This document shows, piece after piece, positions 51,733 through 64,000 of a stretch of DNA of 64,000 nt. The DNA is from Phytophthora quininea (lineage: Eukaryota; Oomycota; Peronosporomycetes; Peronosporales; Peronosporaceae). Within the stretch, counting starts at the first letter, position 1; the number at the start of each line of letters is the position of its first letter. Position numbers and translations under genes: made by a program. The stretch spans positions 87,850-151,849 of the forward strand of contig JAAVTG010000521.1 of the NCBI GenBank assembly GCA_011947345.1, given 5' to 3'. Under the pieces are notes generated by a model. It was given only the letters and a program-made list of their open reading frames with translations, made no database searches and was not told the DNA's origin.

Positions 51733-53194
51733 CGATGCCTCGTTGGGTTCTGAGAGAATGTCCAACTGGGAGAAGGCTTTACCAGCACACAATTGGATTA
51801 GCTAAGCTGCGTGGTTTTCCACACACCGACTACTGTGCCAGAAAGCTTAGCAACAACTTGCCTTGCTCCCGGACAGCCACGCCAGGCTGGTGTTATACTG
51901 ACCTCGTGCATAACGAGTCCTAAATTCATCGCAATAACGCAAAACGTGTTTACGATAACGCCAGCCGTCAGCGCCAGCCAACCACGCACAACCCGTTCCA
52001 ATTCAGGAAACTTCGGCATCTTACCGGGAGCTCAACCGACTCCCCCAGCATGCCTCATCTTCCTGCAAACACTACACCCATAGATCCACGAAAGCTAGTC
52101 ACTAGTTAACGAACGCACCAAGGCTCCTGTTACTGCCTTGTACGCGTGCTTCCTGCTCCTCCAGTTGAGAGTACGGCGTCGCCCGTGCGTCTGTTTCTTC
52201 GTCCTCCGACCCCTCGCTGCTCCTCATGACCGTATTGCTCGGACGTATGCGCACGATATTGGTATCGGAACCCGGTATTGTCGAGACTGGATCGACGTCG
52301 ATCTACTCCAGGCCTTCAAACCTTCAAACTCGGCACTCGAGTTGCGTGAAGGCAAATTTGCCATGGCAGTCAGCCTTCTTTCTTGTTGGGCCACCAAGCT
52401 TACTGGGAAGGTCGGTTCATCATTGCGAACGGTGTCGGATTGCAGAGTTTCCGGGAACGAAGTTCGAAGGAAACAAGTTGTTCGGGTTGGATCGGAAAGA
52501 AGGCCAAGCCTCATTAACCGATGAATGAGCAGCTCTGAGCAGCTCTGGTTTCCCCTCACGTGGCTTCTTGTAGTGAACAGAGGAAAATCTCATCTGACAG
52601 TCTCTCTGCAATCTACTCCGTCTGCTACTCGTATCCACTTTGTCTGTTGACGATCAAACACCAATTTGGTGATTCACTACAAGCCGATGCGTCGATTGCA
52701 GCCTGTTTTGCCGGCATTAGCCGTTCTCGTCACAACCACATCGGTGGCGCTATCCGTCCCAGAAGAGAATATCGCAAAAACTGTTTTGAGGCGTCTAGCA
52801 TCTTCGCAATCTGTTGCCATAACTGGCAACGAAGAGCTGGCACGTCTTGAAAGTCTTAACGCGGTCGTGTTGAAGCTGGAATCAAGGCGTGCCTGGTTAC
52901 GGAGGCCACTCCACAAACGGTCAAACGGTGTTCGACAAGTTTATTTTTTTATTTTGAAAGAAATTCTTGCGAGCCTGTCTGTCACGTCGTTTCCGGAAAA
53001 CCATATCTGCGTCGTCAACCAAAAGCCACAGATGCACAGATGACTGAGCCTGAAGAAAGAGGAGCCCTCACTACAGCCGCGTTGCGACTAAAATCCAAGC
53101 CTCGGTCGAGAGAGACGTTTCCAGATGTGGCGCTCGCGGCTATACTGTAGTCTCGAGGCCACAAGGTGTATCACTGGCAGTGACTTCAACCACT

Positions 53195-54180
53195 TCAACC
53201 AAGACACGCTTTAGAAGCTCGCTGCTCTACCAAGTCGCCTATTGCACCTTCAGGACTAACGTTAGCGTGCTCAAGTACGCACATAGCATCGTTTGGATCT
53301 CCCAACGACTCGCACAGCGCCTTGAACAAGTCGATCGCCACCTCCAGACGTTCGACACAGCCGCTGTCTTCATCCAGCAGAAAACAGATCGAGCTACTGC
53401 AGTGGAGGCGGCGGCCAAGTAGTCGCTCTCGCAACGATTGGTACTGGTCGTCTTGGTGTCGAGTCTGCTGTCGAGTCTGCTCGAGAGGGAAGGCATATTT
53501 CAGCGACAGCTCGGAGACCGACACACTCAGTGTCGCAGTGGCTCTCACCACGCCAGGAACCAGCGCCTCGATCCGCTTCACCTCGATGTGCGAGTCGCTG
53601 AAGTACAGAGCGTACCGTCGAAGCTGCAGTGTCAGTGCTTTGAACCCGTGGAGTTCTCCCATGGCGGCGCTCGGCAGTATGAACAGCTCCAGTCGATGTA
53701 AGCTTCTTTGGATGTCGGAGTGGCTCTGCGTGTCGTCCATGGTGCTGGCATACCAGGGTGACTGCAGACAGGTTTCGATCAGATGAAGCACGTCGCCGAC
53801 ATTGCTCCACCAGTGTTGCTTCGCGTTGCCCTGGAGTCGGGTCGTCTGCGCTTCAACTGCATCTCCTGGACCAAGCAGCGGAGCTGGTGCAGCTCCTGTT
53901 CCAGGAGTTGTTCTTGTTGCAGACGGAGATCTCGCTGCTTTTGTCGGAAGCGGGCTTGGCCCCGTCGAAGTTGTTCGCGGCGGATGGCCTTCTTCCGAGC
54001 CTTCTCGTCAGCATCGGGCGATACAACTGTTGCCGGCACGGAGCTGGGAGACGTTGACGACTGTGACGCTACAATCTCGTCGGTGCCGACGCTGCAGGTT
54101 CTTGGTCGGTCTCGCGGGAGCACATGGCCGATCACACAGTCACTCAACCTCGCCTGGGCCTGCTCGAAATCTCCAAACAT
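53195..54180 (-). CDS. bZIP transcription factor-like, copy 3, frame break
   Basis: Like copy 2 but with TCGGGTCG for TCGGAGTCG near 53840: one base lost just after the leucine zipper. The first part (54180-53779) would make a truncated bZIP-only protein; the rest is open from 53791 to 53195. Carries MDDTQSHSD. Confidence 0.8.
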
Positions 54181-55636
54181 CGATGCCTCGTTGGGTTCTG
54201 AGAGAATGTCCAACTGGGAGAAGGCTTTACCAGCACACAATTGGATTAGCTAAGCTGCGTGGTTTTCCACACACCGACTACTGTGCCAGAAAGCTTAGCA
54301 ACAACTTGCCTTGCTCCCGGACAGCCACGCCAGGCTGGTGTTATACTGACCTCGTGCATAACGAGTCCTAAATTCATCGCAATAACGCAAAACGTGTTTA
54401 CGATAACGCCAGCCGTCAGCGCCAGCCAACCACGCACAACCCGTTCCAATTCAGGAAACTTCGGCATCTTACCGGGAGCTCAACCGACTCCCCAGCATGC
54501 CTCATCTTCCTGCAAACACTACACCCATAGATCCACGAAAGCTAGTCACTAGTTAACGAACGCACCAAGGCTCCTGTTACTGCCTTGTACGCGTGCTTCC
54601 TGCTCCTCCAGTTGAGAGTACGGCGTCGCCCGTGCGTCTGTTTCTTCGTCCTCCGACCCCTCGCTGCTCCTCATGACCGTATTGCTCGGACGTATGCGCA
54701 CGATATTGGTATCGGAACCCGGTATTGTCGAGACTGGATCGACGTCGATCTACTCCAGGCCTTCAAACCTTCAAACTCGGCACTCGAGTTGCGTGAAGGC
54801 AAATTTGCCATGGCAGTCAGCCTTCTTTCTTGTTGGGCCACCAAGCTTACTGGGAAGGTCGGTTCATCATTGCGAACGGTGTCGGATTGCAGAGTTTCCG
54901 GGGAACGAAGTTCGAAGGAAACAAGTTGTTCAGGTTGGATCGGAAAGAAGGCCAAGCCTCATTAACCGATGAATGAGCAGCTCTGAGCAGCTCTGGTTTC
55001 CCCTCACGTGGCTTCTTGTAGTGAACAGAGGAAAATCTCATCTGACAGTCTCTCTGCAATCCACTCCGTCTGCTACTCGTATCCACTTTGTCTGTTGACG
55101 ATCAAACACCAATTTGGTGATTCACTACAAGCCGATGCGTCGATTGCAGCCTGTTTTGCCGGCATTAGCCGTTCTCGTCACAACCACATCGGTGGCGCTA
55201 TCCGTCCCAGACGAGAACATCGCAAAAACTGTTTTGAGGCGTCTAGCATCTTCGCAATCTGTTGCCATAGCTGGCAACGAAGAGCTGGCACGTCTTGAAA
55301 GTCTTAACGCGGTCGTGTTGAAGCTGGAATCAAGGCGTGGCTGGTTACGGAGGCCACTCCACAAACGGTCAAACGGTGTTCGACAAGTTTTTTTTTTGAA
55401 AGAAATTCTTGCGAGCCTGTCTGTCACGTCGTTTCCGGAAAACCATATCTGCGTCGTCAAGCAATAGCCACAGATGCACAGATGACTGAGCCTGAAGAAA
55501 GAGGAGCCCCCACTACAGCCGCGTTGCGACTAAAATCCAAGCCTCGGTCGAGAGAGACGTTTCCAGATGTGGCGCTCGCGGCTATACTGTAGTCTCGAGG
55601 CCACAAGGTGTATCACTGGCAGTGACTTCAACCACT

Positions 55637-56623
55637 TCAACCAAGACACGCTTTAGAAGCTCGCTGCTCTACCAAGTCGCCTATTGCACCTTCAGGACTA
55701 ACGTTAGCGTGCTCAAGTACGCACATGGCATCGTTTGGATCTCCCAACGACTCGCACAGCGCCTTGAACAAGTCGATCGCCACCTCCAGACGTTCGACAC
55801 AGCCGCTGTCTTCATCCAGCAGAAAACAGATCGAGCTACTGCAGTGGAGGCGGCGGCCAAGTAGTCGCTCTCGCAACGATTGGTACTGGTCGTCTTGGTG
55901 TCGAGTCTGCTGTCGAGTCTGCTCGAGAGGGAAGGCATATTTCAGCGACAGCTCGGAGACCGACACACTCAGTGTCGCAGTGGCTCTCACCACGCCAGGA
56001 ACCAGCGCCTCGATCCGCTTCACCTCGATGTGCGAGTCGCTGAAGTACAGAGCGTACCGTCGAAGCTGCAGTGTCAGTGCTTTGAACCCGTGGAGTTCTC
56101 CCATGGCGGCGCTCGGCAGTATGAACAGCTCCAGTCGATGTAAGCTTCTTTGGATGTCGGAGTGGCTCTGCATGTCGTCCATGGTGCTGGCATACCAGGG
56201 TGACTGCAGACAGGTTTCGATCAGATGAAGCACGTCGCCGACATTGCTCCACCAGTGTTGCTTCGCGTTGCCCTGGAGTCGGAGTCGTCTGCGCTTCAAC
56301 TGCATCTCCTGGACCAAGCAGCGGAGCTGGTGCAGCTCCTGTTCCAGGAGTTGTTCTTGTTGCAGACGGAGATCTCGCTGCTTTTGTCGGAAGCGGGCTT
56401 GGCCCCGTCGAAGTTGTTCGCGGCGGATGGCCTTCTTCCGAGCCTTCTCGTCAGCATCGGGCGATACAACTGTTGCCGGCACGGAGCTGGGAGACGTTGA
56501 CGACTGTGACGCTACAATCTCGTCGGTGCCGACGCTGCAGGTTCTTGGTCGGTCTCGCGGGAGCACATGGCCGATCACACAGTCACTCAACCTCGCCTGG
56601 GCCTGCTCGAAATCTCCAAACAT
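55637..56623 (-). CDS. bZIP transcription factor-like, copy 4
   Basis: Intact, 328 residues, ATG 56623. Carries the MDDMQSHSD variant shared with copies 5 and 7, and CACATGGCATCG near its 3' end where copies 1, 2, 3 and 6 have CACATAGCATCG. Confidence 0.85.
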   Translation of the reverse strand: MFGDFEQAQARLSDCVIGHVLPRDRPRTCSVGTDEIVASQSSTSPSSVPATVVSPDADEKARKKAIRREQLRRGQARFRQKQRDLRLQQEQLLEQELHQLRCLVQEMQLKRRRLRLQGNAKQHWWSNVGDVLHLIETCLQSPWYASTMDDMQSHSDIQRSLHRLELFILPSAAMGELHGFKALTLQLRRYALYFSDSHIEVKRIEALVPGVVRATATLSVSVSELSLKYAFPLEQTRQQTRHQDDQYQSLRERLLGRRLHCSSSICFLLDEDSGCVERLEVAIDLFKALCESLGDPNDAMCVLEHANVSPEGAIGDLVEQRASKACLG

Positions 56624-58077
56624 CGATGCCTCGTTGGGTTCTGAGAGAATGTCCAACTGGGAGAAGGCTTTACCAGCACACAATTGGATTAGCTAAGCTG
56701 CGTGGTTTCCCACACACCGACTACTGTGCCAGAAAGCTTAGCAACAACTTGCCTTGCTCCCGGACAGCCACGCCAGGCTGGTGTTATACTGACCTCGTGC
56801 ATAACGAGTCCTAAATTCATCGCAATAACGCAAAACGTGTTTACGATAACGCCAGCCGTCAGCGCCAGCCAACCACGCACAACCCGTTCCAATTCAGGAA
56901 ACTTCGGCATCTTACCGGGAGCTCAACCGACTCCCCCAGCATGCCTCATCTTCCTGCAAACACTACACCCATAGATCCACGAAAGCTAGTCACTAGTTAA
57001 CGAACGCACCAAGGCTCCTGTTACTGCCTTGTACGCGTGCTTCCTGCTCCTCCAGTTGAGAGTACGGCGTCGCCCGTGCGTCTGTTTCTTCGTCCTCCGA
57101 CCCTCGCTGCTCCTCATGACCGTATTGCTCGGACGTATGCGCACGATATTGGTATCGGAACCCGGTATTGTCGAGACTGGATCGACGTCGATCTACTCCA
57201 GGCCTTCAAACCTTCAAACTCGGCACTCGAGTTGCGTGAAGGCAAATTTGCCATGGCAGTCAGCCTTCTTTCTTGTTGGGCCACCAAGCTTACTGGGAAG
57301 GTCGGTTCATCATTGCGAACGGTGTCGGATTGCAGAGTTTCCGGGGAACGAAGTTCGAAGGAAACAAGTTGTTCGGGTTGGATCGGAAAGAAGGCCAAGC
57401 CTCATTAACCGATGAATGAGCAGCTCTGAGCAGCTCTGGTTTCCCCTCGTGGCTTCTTGTAGTGAACAGAGGAAAATCTCATCTGACAGTCTCTCTGCAA
57501 TCCACTCCGTCTGCTACTCGTATCCACTTTGTCTGTTGACGATCAAACACCAATTTGGTGATTCACTACAAGCCGATGCGTCGATTGCAGCCTGTTTTGC
57601 CGGCATTAGCCGTTCTCGTCACAACCACATCGGTGGCGCTATCCGTCCCAGACGAGAACATCGCAAAAACTGTTTTGAGGCGTCTAGCATCTTCGCAATC
57701 TGTTGCCATAGCTGGCAACGAAGAGCTGGCACGTCTTGAAAGTCTTAACGCGGTCGTGTTGAAGCTGGAATCAAGGCGTGGCTGGTTACGGAGGCCACTC
57801 CACAAACGGTCAAACGGTGTTCGACAAGTTTATTTTTTTGAAAGAAATTCTTGCGAGCCTGTCTGTCACGTCGTTGCCGGAAAACCATATCTGCGTCGTC
57901 AAGCAATAGCCACAGATGCACAGATGACTGACCTGAAGAAAGAGGAGCCCTCACTACAGCCGCGTTGCGACTAAAATCCAAGCCTCGGTCGAGAGAGACG
58001 TTTCCAGATGTGGCGCTCGCGGCTATACTGTAGTCTCGAGGCCACAAGGTGTATCACTGGCAGTGACTTCAACCACT

Positions 58078-59064
58078 TCAACCAAGACACGCTTTAGAAG
58101 CTCGCTGCTCTACCAAGTCGCCTATTGCACCTTCAGGACTAACGTTAGCGTGCTCAAGTACGCACATGGCATCGTTTGGATCTCCCAACGACTCGCACAG
58201 CGCCTTGAACAAGTCGATCGCCACCTCCAGACGTTCGACACAGCCGCTGTCTTCATCCAGCAGAAAACAGATCGAGCTACTGCAGTGGAGGCGGCGGCCA
58301 AGTAGTCGCTCTCGCAACGATTGGTACTGGTCGTCTTGGTGTCGAGTCTGCTGTCGAGTCTGCTCGAGAGGGAAGGCATATTTCAGCGACAGCTCGGAGA
58401 CCGACACACTCAGTGTCGCAGTGGCTCTCACCACGCCAGGAACCAGCGCCTCGATCCGCTTCACCTCGATGTGCGAGTCGCTGAAGTACAGAGCGTACCG
58501 TCGAAGCTGCAGTGTCAGTGCTTTGAACCCGTGGAGTTCTCCCATGGCGGCGCTCGGCAGTATGAACAGCTCCAGTCGATGTAAGCTTCTTTGGATGTCG
58601 GAGTGGCTCTGCATGTCGTCCATGGTGCTGGCATACCAGGGTGACTGCAGACAGGTTTCGATCAGATGAAGCACGTCGCCGACATTGCTCCACCAGTGTT
58701 GCTTCGCGTTGCCCTGGAGTCGGAGTCGTCTGCGCTTCAACTGCATCTCCTGGACCAAGCAGCGGAGCTGGTGCAGCTCCTGTTCCAGGAGTTGTTCTTG
58801 TTGCAGACGGAGATCTCGCTGCTTTTGTCGGAAGCGGGCTTGGCCCCGTCGAAGTTGTTCGCGGCGGATGGCCTTCTTCCGAGCCTTCTCGTCAGCATCG
58901 GGCGATACAACTGTTGCCGGCACGGAGCTGGGAGACGTTGACGACTGTGACGCTACAATCTCGTCGGTGCCGACGCTGCAGGTTCTTGGTCGGTCTCGCG
59001 GGAGCACATGGCCGATCACACAGTCACTCAACCTCGCCTGGGCCTGCTCGAAATCTCCAAACAT
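58078..59064 (-). CDS. bZIP transcription factor-like, copy 5
   Basis: Intact, 328 residues, ATG 59064; protein apparently identical to copy 4. Its upstream 73-codon ORF has a one-base deletion (CACACGAC for CACACCGAC near 59157). Confidence 0.85.
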   Translation of the reverse strand: MFGDFEQAQARLSDCVIGHVLPRDRPRTCSVGTDEIVASQSSTSPSSVPATVVSPDADEKARKKAIRREQLRRGQARFRQKQRDLRLQQEQLLEQELHQLRCLVQEMQLKRRRLRLQGNAKQHWWSNVGDVLHLIETCLQSPWYASTMDDMQSHSDIQRSLHRLELFILPSAAMGELHGFKALTLQLRRYALYFSDSHIEVKRIEALVPGVVRATATLSVSVSELSLKYAFPLEQTRQQTRHQDDQYQSLRERLLGRRLHCSSSICFLLDEDSGCVERLEVAIDLFKALCESLGDPNDAMCVLEHANVSPEGAIGDLVEQRASKACLG

Positions 59065-60522
59065 CGATGCCTCGTTGGGTTCTGAGAGAATGTCCAACTG
59101 GGAGAAGGCTTTACCAGCACACAATTGGATTAGCTAAGCTGCGTGGTTTTCCACACACGACTACTGTGCCAGAAAGCTTAGCAACAACTTGCCTTGCTCC
59201 CGGACAGCCACGCCAGGCTGGTGTTATACTGACCTCGTGCATAACGAGTCCTAAATTCATCGCAATAACGCAAAACGTGTTTACGATAACGCCAGCCGTC
59301 AGCGCCAGCCAACCACGCACAACCTGTTCCAATTCAGGAAACTTCGGCATCTTACCGGGAGCTCAACCGACTCCCCCAGCATGCCTCATCTTCCTGCAAA
59401 CACTACACCCATAGATCCACGAAAGCTAGTCACTAGTTAACGAACGCACCAAGGCTCCTGTTACTGCCTTGTACGCGTGCTTCCTGCTCCTCCAGTTGAG
59501 AGTACGGCGTCGCCCGTGCGTCTGTTTCTTCGTCCTCCGACCCCTCGCTGCTCCTCATGACCGTATTGCTCGGACGTATGCGCACGATATTGGTATCGGA
59601 ACCCGGTATTGTCGAGACTGGATCGACGTCGATCTACTCCAGGCCTTCAAACCTTCAAACTCGGCACTCGAGTTGCGTGAAGGCAAATTTGCCATGGCAG
59701 TCAGCCTTCTTTCTTGTTGGGCCACCAAGCTTACTGGGAAGGTCGGTTCATCATTGCGAACGGTGTCGGATTGCAGAGTTTCCGGGAACGAAGTTCGAAG
59801 GAAACAAGTTGTTCGGGTTGGATCGGAAAGAAGGCCAAGCCTCATTAACCGATGAATGAGCAGCTCTGAGCAGCTCTGGTTTCCCCTCACGTGGCTTCTT
59901 GTAGTGAACAGAGGAAAATCTCATCTGACAGTCTCTCTGCAATCTACTCCGTCTGCTACTCGTATCCACTTTGTCTGTTGACGATCAAACACCAATTTGG
60001 TGATTCACTACAAGCCGATGCGTCGATTGCAGCCTGTTTTGCCGGCATTAGCCGTTCTCGTCACAACCACATCGGTGGCGCTATCCGTCCCAGACGAGAA
60101 CATCGCAAAACTGTTTTGAGGCGTCTAGCATCTTCGCAATCTGTTGCCATAGCTGGCAACGAAGAGCTGGCACGTCTTGAAAGTCTTAACGCGGTCGTGT
60201 TGAAGCTGGAATCAAGGCGTGGCTGGTTACGGAGGCCACTCCACAAACGGTCAAACGGTGTTCGACAAGTTTATTTTTTTATTTTTGAAAGAAATTCTTG
60301 CGAGCCTGTCTGTCACGTCGTTTCCGGAAAACCATATCTGCGTCGTCAACCAAAAGCCACAGATGCACAGATGACTGAGCCTGAAGAAAGAGGCCCTCAC
60401 TACAGCCGCGTTGCGACTAAAATCCAAGCCTCGGTCGAGAGAGACGTTTCCAGATGTGGCGCTCGCGGCTATACTGTAGTCTCGAGGCCACAGGTGTATC
60501 ACTGGCAGTGACTTCAACCACT

Positions 60523-61507
60523 TCAACCAAGACACGCTTTAGAAGCTCGCTGCTCTACCAAGTCGCCTATTGCACCTTCAGGACTAACGTTAGCGTGCTC
60601 AAGTACGCACATAGCATCGTTTGGATCTCCCAACGACTCGCACAGCGCCTTGAACAAGTCGATCGCCACCTCCAGACGTTCGACACAGCCGCTGTCTTCA
60701 TCCAGCAGAAAACAGATCGAGCTACTGCAGTGGAGGCGGCGGCCAAGTAGTCGCTCTCGCAACGATTGGTACTGGTCGTCTTGGTGTCGAGTCTGCTGTC
60801 GAGTCTGCTCGAGAGGGAAGGCATATTTCAGCGACAGCTCGGAGACCGACACACTCAGTGTCGCAGTGGCTCTCACCACGCCAGGAACCAGCGCCTCGAT
60901 CCGCTTCACCTCGATGTGCGAGTCGCTGAAGTACAGAGCGTACCGTCGAAGCTGCAGTGTCAGTGCTTTGAACCCGTGGAGTTCTCCCATGGCGGCGCTC
61001 GGCAGTATGAACAGCTCCAGTCGATGTAAGCTTCTTTGGATGTCGGAGTGGCTCTGCGTGTCCTCCATGGTGCTGGCATACCAGGGTGACTGCAGACAGG
61101 TTTCGATCAGATGAAGCACGTCGCCGACATTGCTCCACCAGTGTTGCTTCGCGTTGCCCTGAGTCGGAGTCGTCTGCGCTTCAACTGCATCTCCTGGACC
61201 AAGCAGCGGAGCTGGTGCAGCTCCTGTTCCAGGAGTTGTTCTTGTTGCAGACGGAGATCTCGCTGCTTTTGTCGGAAGCGGGCTTGGCCCCGTCGAAGTT
61301 GTTCGCGGCGGATGGCCTTCTTCCGAGCCTTCTCGTCAGCATCGGGCGATACAACTGTTGCCGGCACGGAGCTGGGAGACGTTGACGACTGTGACGCTAC
61401 AATCTCGTCGGTGCCGACGCTGCAGGTTCTGGTCGGTCTCGCGGGAGCACATGGCCGATCACACAGTCACTCAACCTCGCCTGGGCCTGCTCGAAATCTC
61501 CAAACAT
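60523..61507 (-). CDS. bZIP transcription factor-like, copy 6, two frame breaks
   Basis: MEDTQ type. One base is lost near 61161 (CCCTGAGTC for CCCTGGAGTC) and one near 61430 (GGTTCTGG for GGTTCTTGG). Between them the basic region and zipper are readable in one frame (61367-61107). Both losses are single bases at doublets, fitting consensus error. Confidence 0.75.
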
Positions 61508-62960
61508 CGATGCCTCGTTGGGTTCTGAGAGAATGTCCAACTGGGAGAAGGCTTTACCAGCACACAATTGGATTAGCTAAGCTGCGTGGTTTTCCACACA
61601 CCGACTACTGTGCCAGAAAGCTTAGCAACAACTTGCCTTGCTCCCGGACAGCCACGCCAGGCTGGTGTTATACTGACCTCGTGCATAACGAGTCCTAAAT
61701 TCATCGCAATAACGCAAAACGTGTTTACGATAACGCCAGCCGTCAGCGCCAGCCAACCACGCACAACCCGTTCCAATTCAGGAAACTTCGGCATCTTACC
61801 GGGAGCTCAACCGACTCCCCCAGCATGCCTCATCTTCCTGCAAACACTACACCCATAGATCCACGAAAGCTAGTCACTAGTTAACGAACGCACCAAGGCT
61901 CCTGTTACTGCCTTGTACGCGTGCTTCCTGCTCCTCCAGTTGAGAGTACGGCGTCGCCCGTGCGTCTGTTTCTTCGTCCTCCGACCCCTCGCTGCTCCTC
62001 ATGACCGTATTGCTCGGACGTATGCGCACGATATTGGTATCGGAACCCGGTATTGTCGAGACTGGATCGACGTCGATCTACTCCAGGCCTTCAAACCTTC
62101 AAACTCGGCACTCGAGTTGCGTGAAGGCAAATTTGCCATGGCAGTCAGCCTTCTTTCTTGTTGGGCCACCAAGCTTACTGGGAAGGTCGGTTCATCATTG
62201 CGAACGGTGTCGGATTGCAGAGTTTCCGGGAACGAAGTTCGGAAACAAGTTGTTCGGGTTGGATCGGAAGAAGGCCAAGCCTCATTAACCGATGAATGAG
62301 CAGCTCTGAGCAGCTCTGGTTTCCCCTCACGTGGCTTCTTGTAGTGAACAGAGGAAAATCTCATCTGACAGTCTCTCTGCAATCCACTCCGTCTGCTACT
62401 CGTATCCACTTTGTCTGTTGACGATCAAACACCAATTTGGTGATTCACTACAAGCCGATGCGTCGATTGCAGCCTGTTTTGCCGGCATTAGCCGTTCTCG
62501 TCACAACCACATCGGTGGCGCTATCCGTCCCAGACGAGAACATCGCAAAACTGTTTTGAGGCGTCTAGCATCTTCGCAATCTGTTGCCATAGCTGGCAAC
62601 GAAGAGCTGGCACGTCTTGAAAGTCTTAACGCGGTCGTGTTGAAGCTGGAATCAAGGCGTGGCTGGTTACGGAGGCCACTCACAAACGGTCAAACGGTGT
62701 TCGACAAGTTTATTTTTATTTTTGAAAGAAATTCTTGCAGCCTGTCTGTCACGTCGTTTCCGGAAAACCATATCTGCGTCGTCAAGCAATAGCCACAGAT
62801 GCACAGATGACTGAGCCTGAAGAAGAGGAGCCCCCACTACAGCCGCGTTGCGACTAAAATCCAAGCCTCGGTCGAGAGAGACGCTTCCAGATGTGGCGCT
62901 CGCGGCTATACTGTAGTCTCGAGGCCACAAGGTGTATCACTGGCAGTGACTTCAACCACT

Positions 62961-63940
62961 TCAACCAAGACACGCTTTAGAAGCTCGCTGCTCTACCAAG
63001 TCGCCTATTGCACCTTCAGGACTAACGTTAGCGTGCTCAAGTACGCACATGGCATCGTTTGGATCTCCCAACGACTCGCACAGCGCCTTAAACAAGTCGA
63101 TCGCCACCTCCAGACGTTCGACACAGCCGCTGTCTTCATCCAGCAGAAAACAGATCGAGCTACTGCAGTGGAGGCGGCGGCCAAGTAGTCGCTCTCAAAC
63201 GATTGGTACTGGTCGTCTTGGTGTCGAGTCTGCTGTCGAGTCTGCTCGAGAGGGAAGGCATATTTCAGCGACAGCTCGGAGACCGACACACTCAGTGTCG
63301 CAGTGGCTCTCACCACGCCAGGAACCAGCGCCTCGATCCGCTTCACCTCGATGTGCGATCGCTGAAGTACAGAGCGTACCGTCGAAGCTGCAGTGTCAGT
63401 GCTGAACCCGTGGAGTTCTCCCATGGCGGCGCTCGGCAGTATGAACAGCTCCAGTCGATGTAAGCTTCTTTGGATGTCGGGTGGCTCTGCATGTCGTCCA
63501 TGGTGCTGGCATACCAGGGTGACTGCAGACGGGTTTCGATCAGATGAAGCACGTCGCCGACATTGCTCCACCAGTGTTCTTCGCGTTGCCCTGGAGTCGG
63601 AGTCGTCTGCGCTTCAACTGCATCTCCTGGACCAAGCAGCGGAGCTGGTGCAGCTCCTGTTCCAGGAGTTGTTCTTGTTGCAGACGGAGATCTCGCTGCT
63701 TTTGTCGAAGCGGGCTTGGCCCCGTCGAAGTTGTTCGCGGCGGATGGCCTTCTTCCGAGCCTTCTCGTCAGCATCGGGCGATACAACTGTTGCCGGCACG
63801 GAGCTGGGAGACGTTGACGACTGTGACGCTACAATCTCGTCGGTGCCGACGCTGCAGGTTCTTGGTCGGTCTCGCGGGAGCACATGGCCGATCACACAGT
63901 CACTCAACCTCGCCTGGGCCTGCTCGAAATCTCCAAACAT
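62961..63940 (-). CDS. bZIP transcription factor-like, copy 7, many indels
   Basis: MDDMQ type, ATG 63940. At least six single- or two-base deletions against copies 4 and 5 (about 63196, 63358, 63404, 63480, 63578 and 63706) scatter it over all three frames. Substitutions are few, so true decay is unlikely; low-quality consensus near a contig end is the simplest reading. Confidence 0.75.
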
Positions 63941-64000
63941 CGATGCCTCGTTGGGTTCTGAGAGAATGTCCAACTGGGAGAAGGCTTTACCAGCACACAA

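Larger units (their letters stand above)
48344..64000. repeat. Tandem array, six full 2.44-kb units and a partial seventh
   Basis: Unit starts (ATTGCACC) at 48344, 50792, 53241, 55683, 58124, 60569 and 63007, so periods are 2448, 2449, 2442, 2441, 2445 and 2438 bp. Each unit holds one minus-strand bZIP gene and about 1.4 kb between genes. Copies are nearly identical with a mosaic of a few SNPs. The array continues past the window. Confidence 0.97.

Overview
The window reads as nuclear DNA of a plant-pathogenic oomycete, most likely Phytophthora or a close relative. It has two RxLR-dEER effector genes (motifs RFLR and RYLR, each followed by an acidic/EER block), oomycete-type initiator/FPR core promoters (CTCATT..CATTT) ahead of several genes, three expansins, two START plus zinc-finger proteins, a bZIP family with a non-canonical basic region, and a large family of WLHENR-type ankyrin-like repeat genes. 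Genes are dense and mostly without obvious introns. No tRNA, rRNA or CRISPR array was seen.

Layout. 1-2.3 kb: the 3' end of a short-chain dehydrogenase, a truncated LINE lying beside an inverted second LINE 3' end, and an aldo-keto reductase. 2.5-7.1 kb: an ankyrin pseudogene, an RxLR effector with a one-base frame break, and gene remnants. 7.4-34 kb: an ankyrin-gene cluster built from two nested inverted duplications. The smaller has 1.97-kb arms (7508-9474 and 12559-14526). The larger has 8-9.6-kb arms (15242-24815 and 25844-34007) around a 1-kb spacer that holds a broken RxLR gene. A 1.44-kb hAT element with perfect 8-bp target-site duplications sits only in the left arm of the larger palindrome; the right arm keeps the empty site. 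34.0-36.5 kb: an ERMARD/DUF4209 gene. 37.7-48.0 kb: three membrane-anchored expansins interleaved with two START-zinc-finger genes. 48.3 kb to the end: six complete 2.44-kb tandem units and part of a seventh, each with a bZIP gene on the minus strand.

Most frame breaks fall at a homopolymer that is one base short (C, G or A runs) and in otherwise well-conserved genes (SDR, ERMARD, expansins 2 and 3, START-2, several ankyrin genes). In two places the opposite palindrome arm has the longer run. Part of the apparent pseudogenisation is therefore probably consensus error from long reads, and indel density climbs towards base 64,000. Substitution-type stops (Trp to stop in two ankyrin genes, Arg to stop in a third) and breaks shared by both palindrome arms are more likely real decay.

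The ankyrin genes share one architecture: an N-terminal domain of about 150 residues (ACxFNS..LL..IW, then GPGHG..WSRRxYLR.D..Y...QF), a helical middle, and a C-terminal run of 28-residue repeats ending in a short DIY.WL...YPD tail. They are arranged as divergent pairs with short shared promoters and convergent ends. Their function is unknown. Location beside effector genes in a recombining, palindromic region suggests fast-evolving accessory genes; that is inference.
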